DNA of 64,000 nucleotides. It comes from Bacillota bacterium. GTDB taxonomy: Bacteria > Bacillota > Clostridia > Acetivibrionales > DTU013. The stretch is taken from NCBI GenBank assembly GCA_023426125.1, contig JAFABI010000062.1:1-64000 (forward strand), in the 5' to 3' direction. The translations under genes were made by a program, and so were the position numbers. A model generated the notes under the pieces. It ran no database searches. It was given only the letters and a program-made list of their open reading frames with translations, and was not told where the DNA came from. Shown piece by piece: positions 61,131 to 64,000 of the stretch (the first letter of the stretch is position 1; every line of letters begins with the position of its first letter).

Positions 61131-61382
61131 TTACATGATCGTCGCTATGATGCTTAGCAGCTGCATTATGATGTTTTCCGCTGCATCGAGGCGCTCCGAC
61201 AGCGATGGCGGCAATGGGTCAGGCTCGGGCGCATCCGTTATGTCCAGAAGAGCAAGCAACTCCACCCTGTCCTCTGCCGTGATCTCCCCCGCAGCTGCAA
61301 ACCGGTCTATCTTGGCAGGCATGTCGCTGATAGGGATTTCTTTTTCAATTGCCTTTTTCAAGATTGCTTTTATGTCCATCAT
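61131..61382 (-). CDS. small phage protein downstream of the tail gene
   Basis: An 83-residue, mostly helical protein (DIKAILKKAIEKEIPISDMP, AEDRVELLALLDI), with a Pro-rich turn and a final hydrophobic helix. The start overlaps the tail gene stop by 4 bases. Similar short proteins occur after phage tail-fibre genes; no function is assigned. Confidence 0.7.
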   Translation of the reverse strand: MMDIKAILKKAIEKEIPISDMPAKIDRFAAAGEITAEDRVELLALLDITDAPEPDPLPPSLSERLDAAENIIMQLLSIIATIM

Positions 61383-64000
61383 GTCCCCTCCAATGTAAGT
61401 AGTCTGTCTTGCATGTCAATGATCTGGGCAATGGCGTAGCGCTCAAAGTCACTCAGCTCCTTGGATGTCTGTACTGCCAACCCCTCCGTTGCCGCAGCCT
61501 TCGCCGCCAGATTCACGCCATACCGGTACCGCACCGTCGGCAGCGGCGTCGGGTTCGTCTTGTACACCACCTTGTACTCCGTCGCATCTGAGTACCCCGC
61601 CGGCAGCGTGATGGTTGTGGCCGTATTGCTGGCAGGCGTGATCGGCTCGTAGTGCAATATGCCGTCCTGAATCACCGGTTTAAGCACACGATCTACTGCG
61701 ATGATAGGCTTTGTCGCATCCGGGATGGTCAGTACGCCTAAACCGGGGCGGGCGCGGAACTCGACAACACCGGTTTCAACGAGCAGCATGCCACCGGGTT
61801 CCAGATCGAGGGCTGGGATGCCGGTGAGAGATACGGAGTTGGTGCCAGCAAGTTGGTAGATTAACGTCTTTCCTACTAAGGAATTCCTAGCATCGGTAAG
61901 TGAAGTTCCTTTTACAACTCCAACGCCAATTTGACCAGTGGCTGAATTATAGGATACTATCTTTCCTATATTTGTAATGTCATTCATGCTGGCAGAATTA
62001 CCTACATCGTAACCTTGCAAGGACACTGTTAAAACGGTGTTGGCAGGAATGAATCCAACAGGAACTTGAATAATGGAGTAGTCAAGATTTGTCTGAACCG
62101 TATACATCGATATTATATCGCTTGCCGCCAGCACCTTAGCCTTGCACCGATCATCCAAGTCCCAACCTTTTTCTAACGTATATCTTATCGCATCCCGCAC
62201 ACTTCCGACAGCAGCAAATTCTCCGGGGATGATTGCAGAGGTCGGATTATGCGATTCATAGGGTACAGCGATAACTCCAAGGCTGAGTTGTGTTGTATCT
62301 AAATAACTTGTGTTACTAATAGAAAATCTTATATACGCCGCATTGCCAGGAGCTATTTTGGGTGTATCGTAACCTGAGAAACCACTTATGAATACTTTGT
62401 TGGAATCATACCACGCACCCCATCTTGCAGTTGTTGCCCCTACTTGAATAAAATAGGATTTGCCTGGAACAACTCTTATAAAGTCTGAGGCTTTGATGGT
62501 TGAATCGAAAGTAAAGATACCAGTTGTATCGTTTATGTAACCGCTGTATATTCTGCTTTTGTCGAATAAATTCTTCCCAGGTACCGTCAACCGTATGTCA
62601 CTGGAAGATTGCAGACCGTATTGAATATACTGATCTATTCCAAGATTTTTTGTCTGATCACCTTCAAACAGCATTATATCGGTTATATCTATATAAGTGC
62701 CCTCAGTATTTGCAGAATCAAGAACAAATTTTATTGCATTATCTGCCGATACATTTGCTTTTGTGGTAATTAGTACTTTTTGAACTCCCGGTGTTTTTGG
62801 CAGAACAAACGTTGTGTCCAAGAAACTTGGAGCGTTATTTGCCAATACAAAACTGGAGTTATTATTGCTATTTAACACCCTGTAGACCAATGTGTATTGC
62901 GTATTTCCCTTGATGCCCGGTATTGGTAGTGATGCTAAGTCTGTTCCTCCATTTTGAACCAAGTGTATGCTCGCTCCTTTTGTTGTTCCTGCTCCAGCTA
63001 CTGTCCAATTGGCGTAGTTAACCCCATTGTTTGCCATCTGATTAACCGTATTGGCAAGCACCTCAACTTCCGGTATCCCGCCCGCATCCACCGGCACACT
63101 TGCCACTGGCCCGGTAAACTCCTGCCAGAGCGAGTCGCGTTCCTCCAGTATTTCACTGGCAGTCTTGCGCGTCAGGTTTTCGACCTGTGCCATTTGCTCG
63201 TTAAGCAGTTCTATCCCCTTCGCGTTCTGGTCTCCTTGAGAGGCCCGGTTGACCGCATGGGACTCATAGATGTCCGGATTGGTCGAATAGGTCTGCCCGT
63301 GATACACGACTTCGTAGTAGCCATCCGTCCCCACAACGATCTCCCTTGCTCCAACGGCAGGCTGAGTAAATGCAACCGGTGTGCGGGTACCGTCTACAAG
63401 GTTGATCAGCGCTACAGATTCCACATAGTTTATTGCCGGACGGTCAGCGGGGATGTACATTACACCACCCAGGGTGTTGCCGTTGAACAGGTTGCAGCCG
63501 ATGTCCCAATAGACCATGCCGTTGGGGTGAGCAGTCAGGGAGCCGGAACAGGCGTTGTCATGGATGATGGGGGTGGCGAGTTGGTATTCAACCTTTGTTC
63601 CTGCTAAAGCTGTCCTTGCCTGTTCCAGCGTCGTTCCTAACGCAAAAATGAAGTCGATTCTGCCTGTGTTCGTACGATAAAACCTACCGACATTTGAAGC
63701 ATTATCCCTATCGGCCAGCAATACTTCTTCCTTTCCTAAGACTCTTACGGAACCAATACTGGGCGTTCCAGCTGTTGTCCATATGTCAGGTCTAACTGGA
63801 GTCGCTGTTGGTACCGTTACTACATTAGTGAGTGTTGATACGCTCGTAAACTCTCCACTTTGCAATTCATATAAATCACTTACATTCCGTGTCCGTCTAC
63901 CCGTAACCAAATCCGACACGTCACATACGCCATTTGGCAGCGACTTCAACCCGCTACTTGGCGGGATGTAGACGTGGGATGCGTCATAGGGGACGTAGGC
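61379..64000 (-). CDS. phage tail/receptor-binding protein (5' end beyond window)
   Basis: The frame stays open to the window edge, so at least 873 codons are present and the start is outside. An internal ATG at 63949 is not taken as the start, since AYVPYDASHVYIPPSSG precedes it in frame. The protein is built of beta-rich modules: two related blocks with YQLATPIIHDNACSG and YQLAGTNSVSLTG, and jelly-roll-like segments (SRIYSGYINDTTGIFTFDST). A coiled-coil piece (GIELLNEQMAQVENLTRK) divides the halves, and the C-terminal helices end in YAIAQIIDMQDRLLTLEG. This suits a tail-tip or fibre protein that touches the cell surface. Confidence 0.8.
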   Translation of the reverse strand, partial: AYVPYDASHVYIPPSSGLKSLPNGVCDVSDLVTGRRTRNVSDLYELQSGEFTSVSTLTNVVTVPTATPVRPDIWTTAGTPSIGSVRVLGKEEVLLADRDNASNVGRFYRTNTGRIDFIFALGTTLEQARTALAGTKVEYQLATPIIHDNACSGSLTAHPNGMVYWDIGCNLFNGNTLGGVMYIPADRPAINYVESVALINLVDGTRTPVAFTQPAVGAREIVVGTDGYYEVVYHGQTYSTNPDIYESHAVNRASQGDQNAKGIELLNEQMAQVENLTRKTASEILEERDSLWQEFTGPVASVPVDAGGIPEVEVLANTVNQMANNGVNYANWTVAGAGTTKGASIHLVQNGGTDLASLPIPGIKGNTQYTLVYRVLNSNNNSSFVLANNAPSFLDTTFVLPKTPGVQKVLITTKANVSADNAIKFVLDSANTEGTYIDITDIMLFEGDQTKNLGIDQYIQYGLQSSSDIRLTVPGKNLFDKSRIYSGYINDTTGIFTFDSTIKASDFIRVVPGKSYFIQVGATTARWGAWYDSNKVFISGFSGYDTPKIAPGNAAYIRFSISNTSYLDTTQLSLGVIAVPYESHNPTSAIIPGEFAAVGSVRDAIRYTLEKGWDLDDRCKAKVLAASDIISMYTVQTNLDYSIIQVPVGFIPANTVLTVSLQGYDVGNSASMNDITNIGKIVSYNSATGQIGVGVVKGTSLTDARNSLVGKTLIYQLAGTNSVSLTGIPALDLEPGGMLLVETGVVEFRARPGLGVLTIPDATKPIIAVDRVLKPVIQDGILHYEPITPASNTATTITLPAGYSDATEYKVVYKTNPTPLPTVRYRYGVNLAAKAAATEGLAVQTSKELSDFERYAIAQIIDMQDRLLTLEGT

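Larger units (their letters stand above)
55559..64000. mobile_element. prophage (one end; continues beyond window)
   Basis: From the break in tadA onwards the genes are phage-like. On the minus strand, in order of transcription: tail protein, a small protein, XkdX-like, XhlA-like, endolysin, holin, terminator. Between the lysis genes and the chromosomal junction lies a block of short unrelated genes on both strands (morons or lysogenic-conversion genes). No integrase is in the window, so it should be at the other end. The attachment core cannot be defined without the other junction. Confidence 0.85.

Overview
The window looks like chromosome from an anaerobic, polysaccharide-degrading Clostridia-type member of the Bacillota, with a prophage at its right edge. 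The reasons are strong GGAGG-type Shine-Dalgarno sites with frequent TTG and GTG starts, S-layer homology (SLH) domains, YesMN-type two-component systems beside LplABC- and MalFG-type sugar transporters, a Flp/Tad pilus cluster with an FHA partner, DinR-type LexA boxes, and an XkdX/XhlA lysis region. The species cannot be named from the sequence.

Layout. 1-8.4 kb is housekeeping and signalling: a probably inactive rhomboid-like membrane protein, exodeoxyribonuclease III, a DUF2500-like protein, and an OmpR/histidine-kinase pair followed by a three-gene ABC exporter. 8.4-29.5 kb is a carbohydrate locus, mostly on the minus strand. It holds an AlbA_2 ATP-binding protein, a GH78 rhamnosidase, two YesMN-type systems, a BNR sialidase-like enzyme, a GH43/GH32-like beta-propeller enzyme and two complete sugar ABC importers (binding protein plus two permeases). 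The enzymes lack export signals, so the plan appears to be import of oligosaccharides followed by cleavage in the cytoplasm. 29.5-42.8 kb holds an acidic orphan protein, a surface enzyme with C-terminal SLH sequence, an AraC regulator, a Gfo/Idh/MocA dehydrogenase, a third sugar importer, a large TIM-barrel glycosidase and its LacI-type regulator. 42.9-50.8 kb holds a secreted protein of about 2,256 residues and an SLH protein, probably one operon. 51.2-55.6 kb is a Tad pilus cluster. From about 55.56 kb to the end is prophage: morons, then holin, endolysin, XhlA, XkdX and a tail protein that runs off the window.

Regulation. Two minus-strand promoters (near 33.49 and 39.14 kb) share an operator with identical internal spacing. 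The second is followed by a decayed start of an araC gene, so the control region was duplicated. In all three importers a stem-loop sits between the binding protein and the first permease; in one, the loop hides the ribosome binding site and has a competing alternative partner. LacI-type palindromes precede both the LacI gene and the glycosidase next to it.

Most notable. (1) A hammerhead ribozyme candidate at 58530-58586 in the prophage moron region has all three stems and nearly the complete catalytic core. (2) The prophage splits tadA inside its ATPase domain, leaving the rest of the pilus operon without its start. (3) Two small genes beside the ribozyme are driven by a promoter carrying two LexA boxes. 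(4) The Flp pilin has a perfect Shine-Dalgarno followed by ATC instead of ATG. (5) Dispersed palindromic repeats show paired base changes that preserve their hairpin.
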